A stretch of 32,992 nucleotides of DNA from an uncultured Helicobacteraceae bacterium (GCA_937973585.1 CALJKN010000004.1:1-32992), one strand, 5' to 3'; counted from the first letter of the stretch, positions 19,488 to 27,907 are shown. Notes: generated from the sequence alone by a model not told the origin. Program-made: numbers and translations.

Positions 19488-19988
19488 TTACCTCAAAATA
19501 TGATTTTTATTTTCCAACCAAACCGTTTTGGCTCCAGAGCGTCCGAAAAACCCAAAAGAGGGCTCAGGCTCCACAACACCGTCTTCCCCGCCGATATAGA
19601 CATCTATCTGCACCCCTCGCTCTAGCATGGATTTTACATCCTCTTCGCTCCATTCAAAATACAAAAGCTCCCGTAGCTCCTCAATCGTCGAATCGCTTTT
19701 AAAAGAGTCTATCTCGTCCGGATTTAACCCGCTTTTTTTTAGGAGTTTCAATCTGTAGAGTGCCGGATTTTGGGTATAGGCAGCCATCTGCGCCTCTTTG
19801 AACTCCTCTGTTTTTTGGGCATAAAAAGCAGGGGAAAGGAGGATTAGCCTCTTTACGAAGCTGTTGTTTTTTGCGTACAAAAAAGCTTTTTGAGCCCCGT
19901 AGCTAAAGCCGCAAACACTATCGCCGTCATCGTAATAATCTTTAAACAACGACTCCTCGCCGCAAAGGGCAAATCCGCTAAAAAACAC
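19488..19988 (-). CDS. bioV: Pimeloyl-ACP methyl ester esterase BioV
   Basis: A 166-residue, short alpha/beta hydrolase. The nucleophile elbow GFSYGA places the serine at S29. D136 in GGEDGV and H163 near the end (KNHIL) complete the triad. The start FFSGFALCGEESLF is characteristic of BioV, the Helicobacter-type replacement for BioH. It removes the methyl group of pimeloyl-ACP methyl ester, the last step before the biotin ring genes. The start is GTG at 19988, overlapping the TAG of the FtsH-like gene by one base (TAGTG). No other biotin gene is in the window. Confidence 0.85.
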   Translation of the reverse strand: MFFSGFALCGEESLFKDYYDDGDSVCGFSYGAQKAFLYAKNNSFVKRLILLSPAFYAQKTEEFKEAQMAAYTQNPALYRLKLLKKSGLNPDEIDSFKSDSTIEELRELLYFEWSEEDVKSMLERGVQIDVYIGGEDGVVEPEPSFGFFGRSGAKTVWLENKNHILR

Positions 19989-21622
19989 TATTTGTTACCG
20001 ATATCGGAATAGTTAATATGCAAATCCTCCGATAAAACCTTGGATAGTTTGATTAGTTCGCCTTTTTTGTCGGCAAAGTAACTATCCAGTCTAGCCTCTG
20101 ACTCCTCTATGATTTTTTGAATCTCTAGCGGCTTGGCCGTTATTTTTAGGAGGATATTTTTTGTGATATTTTTCGCCTCTTCCAGATCTTCCCTGCTTTG
20201 ATAAAAAACCTCTCCAAATACAAGCTTTGTAGCCGCTCTGCCGGATAGATAAAACATCACTAGATTCAAAATCTCATTATAGCTCTTAAAGTCGGTATCA
20301 CCCCCGTCTATCCTGATTTCGCTTTTTGAAGCAAACGTGATCTTGATACTGTTTTGTGTTGCAAAAAACAGCTTTCCGGCCTGATAAATCCCCATAATCT
20401 CAAGCTCTCTATCACTTAGAAGGCGAACCCTTTTTGAACCGTATAGTATTTTGTTTCTTACCGCCTCAAAATCGGCATCCCTGACACTATCGGAGCCGCT
20501 TCTGAGGGCATTAATAGCCGCTTCGTTTACCAGAGAGGCCAAAGCTGCGCCCGAAAATCCGGCCGTATGTCTGGCTAGTTGCGATATATCGCACGATGTA
20601 TGCTTATTTTTGAGGTAGATTTTTAGAATCTCCTCCCTCCCCTTTGCATCGGGTAAATCGACAAACACCCTCCTGTCAAAACGACCAGGACGCAATAGGG
20701 CCTCATCAAGAGACTCTATCCTGTTTGTCGCCGCTATGACGATAACACCGCTACTCCCCTCAAAACCGTCCATCTCTACAAGAAGCTGATTTAGCGTTGA
20801 CTCTCTCTCTGCCGAACTCCCCGTAGCCCCACGCTTTCCTATAGCATCTATCTCATCTATAAAAATAATTGAGGGGGCTTTTTTCTTTGCGGCCGCAAAA
20901 AGTTCACTCACCCGTTTTGCCCCTACACCGACGTACAGCTCTACAAACGTGGCGGCGCTTTTGTAAAAAAACGGAACCCCGGCTTCGCCTGCAACCGCTC
21001 TGGCCAAAAGGGTCTTTCCTACCCCTGGAGGCCCCACCAGCAACAGACCTCTTGGCATGTGAATGTTTTTTGACTTAAAGAGCTTAGGGTTTTTCATAAA
21101 CTCAACAACCTCTACAAGCTCGGCCTTTGCCTCATCAACTCCGGCAAGGTTTTGAAACTTGATCGGACTTTTTATCTCAAAAATCTCGTTTGGGTTGTCC
21201 GGTTGTCGCCCCTCCTGCCTATTTGTAGCCTTGATGACACCATAGGAGCGTTTTTTGTTCAGGTATCCGGCCGTATACTTCCAAATCAGCCCGAATACAA
21301 ACAACGAAACGGTAGAGAAAAGCAAAAACGGAACAAACTCGAAGCTATGCTCTATAGGGACGGCCTTTAGGAGGATCTCTTCATTTTTGTCGTTTCTGGC
21401 AACCTCAAAAACATCGGTCTCGGTGTATACCCTGATATATTTTGAGGAGATAACCGCTTTTTGGATTTTATGTTCAGCCACCAAAGTCGAGAGCCTATCG
21501 CTCCCTATCATCACCGAAGCATCTTTGAAGGCTACATAAAGCCCCACGACAAACAACACGGCAGACGATACCAGTATAGCCCCCAGCGGTTTTCTATGCC
21601 GCTCCAAAAACTCCCTAATCAC
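19988..21622 (-). CDS. FtsH-like AAA membrane protein with a degenerate protease site
   Basis: A 544-residue protein with the FtsH layout. Transmembrane segments lie at about residues 14-32 and 96-114, around a periplasmic domain. An intact AAA module follows: Walker A GPPGVGKT (197-204), Walker B IIFIDEID (252-259), and the second region of homology with ATNR and RPGRFDR (298-317). The zinc motif HEAGH is replaced by YQAGK at 413-417, so both histidines and the catalytic glutamate are gone. The third metal ligand position is still an aspartate (D479), and GRAAEE reads GRAATK. It should still bind and hydrolyse ATP but cannot be a standard zinc protease. I recall a similar FtsH-like gene near aroB in Helicobacter and Campylobacter; the true FtsH should be elsewhere. 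Confidence 0.9.
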   Translation of the reverse strand: MIREFLERHRKPLGAILVSSAVLFVVGLYVAFKDASVMIGSDRLSTLVAEHKIQKAVISSKYIRVYTETDVFEVARNDKNEEILLKAVPIEHSFEFVPFLLFSTVSLFVFGLIWKYTAGYLNKKRSYGVIKATNRQEGRQPDNPNEIFEIKSPIKFQNLAGVDEAKAELVEVVEFMKNPKLFKSKNIHMPRGLLLVGPPGVGKTLLARAVAGEAGVPFFYKSAATFVELYVGVGAKRVSELFAAAKKKAPSIIFIDEIDAIGKRGATGSSAERESTLNQLLVEMDGFEGSSGVIVIAATNRIESLDEALLRPGRFDRRVFVDLPDAKGREEILKIYLKNKHTSCDISQLARHTAGFSGAALASLVNEAAINALRSGSDSVRDADFEAVRNKILYGSKRVRLLSDRELEIMGIYQAGKLFFATQNSIKITFASKSEIRIDGGDTDFKSYNEILNLVMFYLSGRAATKLVFGEVFYQSREDLEEAKNITKNILLKITAKPLEIQKIIEESEARLDSYFADKKGELIKLSKVLSEDLHINYSDIGNK

Positions 21623-23231
21623 ATCTCTCCCCTTGCAACACCACGGTATTTGTAGGGTACGCTATTTTTACCCCTTCAAGTACCCTAAACGCCTCCACAA
21701 GCTCTTTTGTCATCTGGCTTTTAGTCTTTAAAATTGCAAATGAATGTGCAGGATACCATATCGATATAACTACACCGTTGGACTCCATCATACTAAACAC
21801 CCTAGGTTCTGTCGGCACGTCCCCTATGCTATATTTCGTCCTCATCCTTTTTATTGCCCTATCTGTCAACTTTGAAAAAGTCCTTGTGTTTTTGGAAGCT
21901 ATCTCATATGCCTTCGATAATGCCGCATCCAAATCGGAATCAAACGTAACCGGAATATTTACGTTATCCCATACGGTTGTGAGTCCGGAGTGGGAGTAGT
22001 TTAGAAATATATGGGTAAATATATAGTTATTCGGGACAAATACTATCCGTCCGGCACGCTTATTTTTTTCGTAACTAATCAGTGAAACCTCTTCATATAG
22101 GGTGATTGTAAGGATGGAGATATCTATGATATCGCCCAATATCTCTACCCCCTCTTTTGAAGAGATCTTTACCCTGTCGCCGACTTTTATAGAGCCGCCG
22201 ATGATAATGGTCATCCAACCTAGCACACTCATAAACCAGTCTTTCATGGCGATTGCGATACCGGCAGAGGCAAATCCGAGAATCGTGATAACATAGCCGA
22301 CATTGTTTATATAAGAAAACAAAAGGGTAAGCAAAATCAGTATAACCGTTACGATATTAACGCTCTTGCCAAGCAGATACGCCCTCTCATGATGGTCTGC
22401 CGAATATTTTTTGATCATCCATCTAACAAGTGCCGATACGGCGATAATGACCGTAATCGTAATGGCAATATTTAGGAGCTTGACAAGCTGATATTTGATG
22501 TCTATCTGTAGCTTTTGGATCGTCTCCGAGCTTTTTGCTTTATAAGCCTCAGCCGCCCCCGCAAACGCATCCCTCTCGGCTTTTAGCTCCCTTAGCGATA
22601 CCTTGTCTTCGTCATTTTTGTGTCTTAGCTCAGCCAGTATGGCGGTTTTGTTGGAGTCTTTCAGTTTTTCGTATGAGTCCTCCAAGGCTGCGCTTAGTTT
22701 GTTTTTTTGAGTCGTCGTCTCAACTAGTTTGTCTAGTTCGGATAGCTTTGTCTCGTACTCCTCTTTTTTTACGGTTAGCTCTTTGATAAACGAAAAAGCC
22801 TGAAAAATACCGATCGGGCTATCCACTTTTGGAGGAATACCGGGATCCTCTACCTTTGTCAAATCACCGAATATCGACTTTTTGAAATCCCCCAAAATAA
22901 GCGCCTTTTTTTTGAGCCCGTCCTCTTTTTTGGTCAGCTCCGCTATCTTGTCGTCACCCTCATCGCCTCTGGTGTGTCTGATATATGATTTTCTCTCTCT
23001 TATCTCCGATAGCTCGTTTTGGAGGCTTTTGTAGGTTTTGTAGTCATCAAACTTTTTTTTCCAGATATTTTTTGAGCCGGACTCCTCAAGGCTAGCCATC
23101 TTTGAGACAATAAACGTGATATTTGCTTCCAACTCACCTTTTTGGGTTGCCTCTACAGCAGACTCTTTTGCCCCATATAGACAAACTGCGGCAACAAAAA
23201 GAGCCGCTAACGTTTTAGCCCAAAAACGCAT
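21615..23231 (-). CDS. MscS-family mechanosensitive channel with a coiled-coil periplasmic domain
   Basis: A 538-residue protein. A signal peptide (RFWAKTLAALFVAAVCLYGA) leads into a long charged coiled-coil region (about residues 30-230, rich in K, E and L). Three transmembrane segments then lie at about 245-345, ending in the pore-type helix with AGIAIAMKDWFMSVLGWMTII. The MscS beta domain follows (IKVGDRVKI...GDIIDISILT), then a C-terminal alpha/beta domain. It likely opens on osmotic down-shock. GAGGGG lies 5 bases before the ATG, inside the end of aroB, with a 17-base overlap. The 3' end overlaps the FtsH-like gene by 8 bases. Confidence 0.9.
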   Translation of the reverse strand: MRFWAKTLAALFVAAVCLYGAKESAVEATQKGELEANITFIVSKMASLEESGSKNIWKKKFDDYKTYKSLQNELSEIRERKSYIRHTRGDEGDDKIAELTKKEDGLKKKALILGDFKKSIFGDLTKVEDPGIPPKVDSPIGIFQAFSFIKELTVKKEEYETKLSELDKLVETTTQKNKLSAALEDSYEKLKDSNKTAILAELRHKNDEDKVSLRELKAERDAFAGAAEAYKAKSSETIQKLQIDIKYQLVKLLNIAITITVIIAVSALVRWMIKKYSADHHERAYLLGKSVNIVTVILILLTLLFSYINNVGYVITILGFASAGIAIAMKDWFMSVLGWMTIIIGGSIKVGDRVKISSKEGVEILGDIIDISILTITLYEEVSLISYEKNKRAGRIVFVPNNYIFTHIFLNYSHSGLTTVWDNVNIPVTFDSDLDAALSKAYEIASKNTRTFSKLTDRAIKRMRTKYSIGDVPTEPRVFSMMESNGVVISIWYPAHSFAILKTKSQMTKELVEAFRVLEGVKIAYPTNTVVLQGERCD

Positions 23232-24261
23232 TTAGCCCCTCTTTTACTATTGCTTCATCGGTATTGGAAGCGATTTGATGTCCGCCGATACCGGACGGGA
23301 GGATGAACGTCAGTTTCCCCCCTTTCGTTTTTTTGTCAAAAAAGAACTTGTCGTAAAAACCGTTTATATCCGATATTTTGTAATCGGTCGGGAGAGAGTA
23401 TTTTTGGAGTAACGCTTTTACCCTCTCTTTTTCATTCTCATCCATAAGTCCGAGTCTGCACGCCAACTCATTTGCCATACACATCCCTATCGCTACCGCT
23501 TCCCCGTGAAGGTATTTTTTGTATCCTGTTTCGCTCTCTATGACATGGGCAAAAGTATGTCCATAGTTTAGTACCGCCCTGATACCGTGCTCTTTTTCAT
23601 CCTGCCCGACCACCATAGCTTTTAGCTCCACGCTCCTATGAACCGCTTTTAGTAGCGACAGCTCATCTGCCCTGATATCGTTTTCCTCCAAAAATCCAAA
23701 AAACTCCCCGTCAAACATCACCGCCATCTTGACGACCTCGGCGACACCTGCCGCAAATTCACGTGGTTTTAGGGTCTTAAAAAAGCACGGGTCGATTGAG
23801 ACCGATTTTGGCTGGTGAAAGCTTCCGACAAGGTTTTTGCCGAATCTATTGTTTACCCCCGTCTTCCCTCCGACGCTCGCATCTACGGCGCTAAGAAGCG
23901 TAGTCGGAATCTGTACAAAATCACACCCTCTCTCAAAAATGGAGGCGGTAAATCCGGTCATATCCCCTATGACGCCGCCGCCAAATGCCACAAGGACGGA
24001 GTTTCTATCGAATCTATGTTCAAACATCCTGTCAAGTATATATTCGACCGTCGAAAGACTCTTATGCTCCTCCCCGTCCGGTATCGTAGTGATATATAGC
24101 TCTTCGGCCGATATTTTCTCAGATAGATATCCATAGTGAAGCCCTAAAACGGTCGGATTGGAGACTATCATCGCCTTTTTAAATCTCTGCGGCTCCAAAG
24201 CCCCGATATTTACGTTGTAGCTGTCATCGATATTTTTTTGCAGATTTACTCTTATATTCAC
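23215..24261 (-). CDS. aroB: 3-dehydroquinate synthase
   Basis: A 348-residue enzyme of the shikimate pathway, making 3-dehydroquinate from DAHP with NAD and a divalent metal. Visible motifs are PDGEEHKSL, the NAD-binding GGGVIGDMTGF, PTTLLSAVDASVGGKTGVN, and the metal-binding NYGHTFAHVIE and HGEAVAIGM. The start is GTG at 24261 with AAGGA 6 bases upstream; that site overlaps the TAA of the TrkA-like gene. Length is normal. It overlaps the MscS-like gene by 17 bases, so aroB, the channel, the FtsH-like gene, bioV and mog look like a single operon. Confidence 0.97.
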   Translation of the reverse strand: MNIRVNLQKNIDDSYNVNIGALEPQRFKKAMIVSNPTVLGLHYGYLSEKISAEELYITTIPDGEEHKSLSTVEYILDRMFEHRFDRNSVLVAFGGGVIGDMTGFTASIFERGCDFVQIPTTLLSAVDASVGGKTGVNNRFGKNLVGSFHQPKSVSIDPCFFKTLKPREFAAGVAEVVKMAVMFDGEFFGFLEENDIRADELSLLKAVHRSVELKAMVVGQDEKEHGIRAVLNYGHTFAHVIESETGYKKYLHGEAVAIGMCMANELACRLGLMDENEKERVKALLQKYSLPTDYKISDINGFYDKFFFDKKTKGGKLTFILPSGIGGHQIASNTDEAIVKEGLNAFLG

Positions 24262-24270
24262 GTTGTTTCC

Positions 24271-25677
24271 TTAGTCGCTTGTAGGGATAAAAAGTTGATG
24301 ATTGTCTTTTAAAAGCAAAAACAGATTTGAGTTTGACGGTTTAAAAAAATCACCGATACCAAATTTTAGAAAATCCTCGTTAAAAGGGAGGAATTGGATG
24401 AAGTTGCCTAGACTTGAAGCCTCTCTCAGGAAGTTTTTTTTATCGGCCGCAACTGCCAATTTTTTGGAGTAGATACCGGAAAGCGAAGCGTAATGCTCTA
24501 CCACTTCCGTCTTGTGATTCTCCTCTGGATCGTAGTCAAAGAGCTTCATATCAAGGTTTAATTGGATTGATAGATCAAAAAAGACGTACGATATCTTCTC
24601 CGCCTCAAGACCGAAAGCTACGACGGCGCTATACGAATCATCAAAAAAACCTCTTTTGCCAAACTTCAAAACCGGTTTTTGAAGCTCCAAGGCTGCCTTT
24701 TTAATCTCATGGTCAAAACACCCACGATCAAACATAATAAGGCCGATATTATACTTTTTGACATCGGCTTTTAGGACATCCGGATTCTCTTTGGGGCGAA
24801 AGTCAAACTCAACAATCACCCCGTCGGCTTTTATCTCCCTCAAAATTTTTATATGCTCGTATGAGGACGGGTTTACCGCTTTTATAAACAGTTTTTTGGC
24901 GCTTGTCCCTTTGTATATTCCTATTGCATCTTTTGCGACCGTAGAGAGTTTTGTCTTTGTGATTTTGGAGAGATCCAAAAACAGGTATAGGTTTGCCCCG
25001 AACGGTTGCGGAAACTGCCCTATTTCACTTTTTATAGCCTTATATACGTCTTTTAGAATTGCCGGTTGCCCGACTAGTATCAGTTCATCCTGAGCCTTAA
25101 TCACGGTCGATTGTTTTGGCAAAATCAACTGTTCGTTTCTGTATATCGCCGCTATTTTCCAGTTTTTCTGCTCTATCTGGGAGACGTGACGGAGGACGTA
25201 TTTGCTTCCATAGGGAACCATCACCTCCATTATCTCCCCTCTCCCTTTGCCGATATTTTGTGCTATAAGCGGGGTGTCGGGCAAAAATGACATCAGCATA
25301 TTTGATAAGATATTTTTTGCAGAAACTACTTTGATTTTATATTTTTCGATAAAACTGCCGTCTATCCCGTCCATATCAAGAGCAATGACAGATGCGCTGC
25401 TGTTTTCACCCCTCAAAAAAGTTATGACGGTTTTTGCCTCTTCCGGATTTTGGAGGGCTACGAATACGACTCCTGCCTCTTGGAGTTTGAGTTTTTTTAG
25501 CTTTATTTCGCTTGTCGGGTCAAATTTATGAATTATCCAATTGCCAGGGGGGTTTTCCACACGGTAACCGTCGGCGCATACAATCTCTATATGTGATTTA
25601 TCGGTATTGGCCGACTTTAGCCGCTCGACAAACCGATGTGATACCGCTCCACCGGCTATGACTAATATTTTTTGCAT
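24271..25677 (-). CDS. TrkA-like NAD-binding / RCK-domain protein (COG3400 type)
   Basis: A 468-residue cytoplasmic protein. The start is the ATG at 25677 (MQKILVIAGGAVSHRF) with AGGGG 4 bases upstream; an earlier TTG would extend into the promoter. Residues 1-120 form a TrkA-N Rossmann fold with a changed glycine motif. Residues about 125-205 form a TrkA-C/RCK-C domain ending ELILVGQPAIL. The rest resembles a second degenerate Rossmann-like unit. Proteins of this kind gate potassium uptake or efflux channels by binding nucleotides. No channel subunit lies next to it, although the MscS-like channel is two genes downstream. The family seems largely confined to Campylobacterota. Confidence 0.8.
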   Translation of the reverse strand: MQKILVIAGGAVSHRFVERLKSANTDKSHIEIVCADGYRVENPPGNWIIHKFDPTSEIKLKKLKLQEAGVVFVALQNPEEAKTVITFLRGENSSASVIALDMDGIDGSFIEKYKIKVVSAKNILSNMLMSFLPDTPLIAQNIGKGRGEIMEVMVPYGSKYVLRHVSQIEQKNWKIAAIYRNEQLILPKQSTVIKAQDELILVGQPAILKDVYKAIKSEIGQFPQPFGANLYLFLDLSKITKTKLSTVAKDAIGIYKGTSAKKLFIKAVNPSSYEHIKILREIKADGVIVEFDFRPKENPDVLKADVKKYNIGLIMFDRGCFDHEIKKAALELQKPVLKFGKRGFFDDSYSAVVAFGLEAEKISYVFFDLSIQLNLDMKLFDYDPEENHKTEVVEHYASLSGIYSKKLAVAADKKNFLREASSLGNFIQFLPFNEDFLKFGIGDFFKPSNSNLFLLLKDNHQLFIPTSD

Positions 25678-25693
25678 GCAACCCCTATAGGCA

Positions 25694-25715
25694 ATTATAA
25701 AGAGGGTCAATTATA
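25694..25715 (-). promoter_or_regulatory. Two -10 boxes for the TrkA-like gene and aroB run
   Basis: On the minus strand TATAAT occurs at 25699-25694 and again at 25715-25710, 16 bases apart. Starts from the two would give leaders of roughly 10 and 25 bases before the ATG at 25677. The outer box is better placed given the ribosome binding site near 25685. Confidence 0.5.
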
Positions 25716-25773
25716 TCAAAAACAAGCACATTAATGTTCTAAAAGCGGTAGCGGCGTGAGTGGTCTGCCGAAT

Positions 25774-25882
25774 GGGCTTTGCTCAAAATTCGAGAATTAA
25801 ATCATCTTTTTAGAGCAACTAGTTGCGAGAGCCCTCACGCTGAAGACCTAATTTTGGGCTTTGCTCAAAATTTGAGAATTAA
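25774..25882. repeat. Intergenic direct repeat pair (27 bases each) with inner palindrome
   Basis: A 27-base unit starting GGGCTTTGCTCAAAATT lies at 25774-25800 and again at 25856-25882, with one mismatch. Between the copies sits the perfect 12-base palindrome GCAACTAGTTGC (25815-25826). GCGTGAG near 25754 is also complementary to CTCACGC near 25834. In the second copy CTCAAAATTTGAG is an inverted repeat. The stretch lies between rpsU and the TrkA-like gene and does not look coding. It resembles a dispersed intergenic repeat or a small structured RNA, neither of which can be shown here. Confidence 0.75.
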
Positions 25883-25897
25883 TTTTTATGTAAGAAG

Positions 25898-25919
25898 ACG
25901 GCGCAACAGAGTGCGCCGT
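25898..25919 (-). terminator. Probable rpsU terminator hairpin
   Basis: ACGGCGCA (25898-25905) and TGCGCCGT (25912-25919) form a perfect 8-pair stem with a 6-base loop, 16 bases past the rpsU stop. On the minus strand it is followed by CTTCTTACATAAAAATT, a T-rich but broken run. Confidence 0.6.
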
Positions 25920-25934
25920 AAGAATGATTTAAAA

Positions 25935-26147
25935 TTAGAGTCTTGACTCGTATCTTCTCATCATATAAAGTTTTTTCAGAATTTTCTTTCTCGCAGCTAT
26001 TTTCTCTTTTTTCTTTTTTTCGACGTTAGTCTCAAAATATTTTCTAGCTTTTGATTCAGTTACGATAAGGTTTCTATCGCATTGCTTTTTGAATTTTCTG
26101 TACGCTTCTTCGAAGCCTTCATTTTCTCTAAGTATTAGTCCCGGCAA
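25935..26147 (-). CDS. rpsU: 30S ribosomal protein S21
   Basis: A 70-residue basic protein matching S21 along its whole length: PGLILRENEGFEEAYRKFKKQCDRN at the start and KILKKLYMMRRYESRL at the end. S21 binds the 30S subunit near the platform and helps initiation. The start appears to be TTG at 26147 (then CCG GGA), because the expected PG residues follow it directly and no ATG or GTG is in frame upstream. The nearest Shine-Dalgarno-like AAGGA is about 13 bases away and lies in a hairpin loop. Expression may therefore be deliberately low or controlled. Confidence 0.93.
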   Translation of the reverse strand: MPGLILRENEGFEEAYRKFKKQCDRNLIVTESKARKYFETNVEKKKKEKIAARKKILKKLYMMRRYESRL

Positions 26148-26156
26148 ATAAAAAAC

Positions 26157-26197
26157 ACCGTCCTTTCCGGTCAGTTTTTTTCGGGCAAAACCCGAAA
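26157..26197 (-). promoter_or_regulatory. Structured rpsU leader: two hairpins
   Basis: A 7-pair hairpin, TTTCGGG at 26179-26185 with CCCGAAA at 26191-26197, and a smaller ACCG/CGGT hairpin at 26157-26171 whose loop holds the only AAGGA of the leader. On the minus strand these lie between the -10 box and the TTG start. The first hairpin is followed by A, not T, in the rpsU transcript, so it is not a terminator. Confidence 0.45.
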
Positions 26198-26214
26198 CGA
26201 CAACGTAAGGGCGT

Positions 26215-26237
26215 ATTTTAGCAATATTTTGTAAAAT
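26215..26237. promoter_or_regulatory. Divergent rpsU / pyrG promoters
   Basis: For rpsU, TGCTAAAAT reads on the minus strand at 26223-26215. For pyrG, TAAAAT reads on the plus strand at 26232-26237, about 36 bases before its ATG. The two -10 boxes are only 11 bases apart, so the polymerase footprints must overlap. The ribosome binding site of pyrG is weak (TGGA at 26261-26264). Confidence 0.5.
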
Positions 26238-26272
26238 TCCAGATAAAACAAAAAAGCGACTGGACTCCCACT

Positions 26273-27907
26273 ATGACAAAGAGCACAAAATTTATATTCG
26301 TAACAGGCGGCGTGTTGTCGTCTCTGGGCAAAGGGATTAGCTCCGCAAGCGTCGGAACGCTCCTAAAACATTGCGGTCTTGACGTAACCATACTCAAAAT
26401 GGATCCATACCTAAACGTCGATCCGGGGACGATGAGCCCTCTGGAGCACGGAGAGGTTTTTGTCACGTTCGACGGCGGTGAAACCGACCTTGATATCGGG
26501 CATTATGAGAGGTTTTTGGATGAGAACATCTCTAAAAAAAATAACTTTACCGCCGGACAAATATACAAAACGGTAATTGAGCGGGAGCGTAAAGGTGAAT
26601 ATCTCGGCAAGACAATACAGGTCGTCCCTCATATAGTTGACGAGATCAAAAAACGGATAAAAGCGGTCGCAAAAAATAGGGATGTCCTAATCGTAGAGGT
26701 AGGCGGAACTATCGGCGACATAGAGGGACAGCCTTTTATGGAAGCGGTAAGACAGCTAAAACACGAGCTCAAAAACGATGTAATGAATATCCACGTAACC
26801 CCGATAATCTACGTTAGAGCGGCCGATGAGCTAAAAACAAAACCTACGCAACACTCGGTTCAGGAGCTCAGACGTATAGGTATTAATCCTCAAATGCTAA
26901 TGTGCAGAACCGAAAGACCTATACCAAAAGAGATTAGAAAAAAAATCGCCATGTTCTGCGACGTAGAGCCGGATTCGGTGATTGAGGTTATGGATTCCGA
27001 ATCAATCTATCAAGTTCCTCTAAATTTTCTAAAAGACGGGGCTTTAAAGGCAATAGCAAAACATCTGGATTTGGGTGAGCTAGAGCCGGATATGAAAGAG
27101 TGGAAAAAGCTCACAAAAAGGATAGTGGAGCCGAAAAGCGCCGTTACTATTGCTTTTGTAGGTAAATACATCGACCTAAAAGAGTCGTACAAGTCTCTAA
27201 CCGAGACTTTTGTCCATTGCGGGGCGTGGATAGATTCCAAAATAAACCTCAAATGGGTAGATGCAGAGGCTCTTGAAAACGGTGACACGTCGGAGCTTGC
27301 AAACTGCGACGGAATCCTTATACCGGGTGGGTTTGGAACCAGAGGGATTGAGGGGAAAATAGCTGCAGTCAAATATGCCAGAGAGAATAAAATTCCGTTT
27401 TTGGGAATTTGTCTGGGGATGCAGCTTGCGTTGATAGAGTTTTGCCGAAACGTCCTCGGAATCAAAGAGGCTACGTCTATAGAGTTTAATCAAGATACTA
27501 CAGAGGACGTAATCTATCTAATCGACTCCTTTTTAGATCAAAGCGGCAACAAGCAGATACGAACCCACCAGACCTCTCTTGGCGGCACTATGAGGCTAGG
27601 CGAATACGAGTGCGACACTCTGGACGGCTCAAAACTCCAAAAAGCTTACGAGGGTGAAAAGAAAATTTTGGAGAGACACAGACACAGATACGAGGCAAAC
27701 GGCAAATACAGAAAAGCCGTAGAGGCCGCCGGCATGGTGATATCCGGTGAGTCCAAAGGGCTAATCGAAGCGGTAGAGCTAAAAGATCATCCATGGTTTG
27801 TAGGGGTACAGTTTCACCCCGAGTTTACCAGTAGGCTACAGCATCCGAACAGGGTGATTTTGGCATTTTGTAAAGAGGCGAAAAAGCGGGTAGATGAAAC
27901 TCGCTAG
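26273..27907 (+). CDS. pyrG: CTP synthase
   Basis: A 544-residue enzyme of normal length. The synthetase domain (about 1-270) starts KFIFVTGGVLSSLGKGISSASVG with the P-loop-like ATP site. The glutamine amidotransferase domain (about 290-540) has the nucleophile motif GICLGMQLA and the QFHPEF histidine and glutamate. It converts UTP to CTP using ATP and glutamine. Its end overlaps the next gene by 14 bases. The order pyrG then recJ matches what I recall from Campylobacter jejuni, with one extra gene between them here. Confidence 0.98.
   Translation: MTKSTKFIFVTGGVLSSLGKGISSASVGTLLKHCGLDVTILKMDPYLNVDPGTMSPLEHGEVFVTFDGGETDLDIGHYERFLDENISKKNNFTAGQIYKTVIERERKGEYLGKTIQVVPHIVDEIKKRIKAVAKNRDVLIVEVGGTIGDIEGQPFMEAVRQLKHELKNDVMNIHVTPIIYVRAADELKTKPTQHSVQELRRIGINPQMLMCRTERPIPKEIRKKIAMFCDVEPDSVIEVMDSESIYQVPLNFLKDGALKAIAKHLDLGELEPDMKEWKKLTKRIVEPKSAVTIAFVGKYIDLKESYKSLTETFVHCGAWIDSKINLKWVDAEALENGDTSELANCDGILIPGGFGTRGIEGKIAAVKYARENKIPFLGICLGMQLALIEFCRNVLGIKEATSIEFNQDTTEDVIYLIDSFLDQSGNKQIRTHQTSLGGTMRLGEYECDTLDGSKLQKAYEGEKKILERHRHRYEANGKYRKAVEAAGMVISGESKGLIEAVELKDHPWFVGVQFHPEFTSRLQHPNRVILAFCKEAKKRVDETR

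Noticed and set aside
25774..25882. Possible CRISPR array from the two 27-base repeats
   Set aside because: Only two copies exist, the spacing is 55 bases between units, and no cas gene is nearby.
26179..26197. TTTCGGG/CCCGAAA hairpin as a terminator
   Set aside because: In the rpsU transcript the hairpin is followed by A residues, and on the plus strand the T run precedes the stem instead of following it.
27010..27465. Long open frame on the minus strand inside pyrG
   Set aside because: It is antisense to a fully conserved gene and its product shows no domain pattern.
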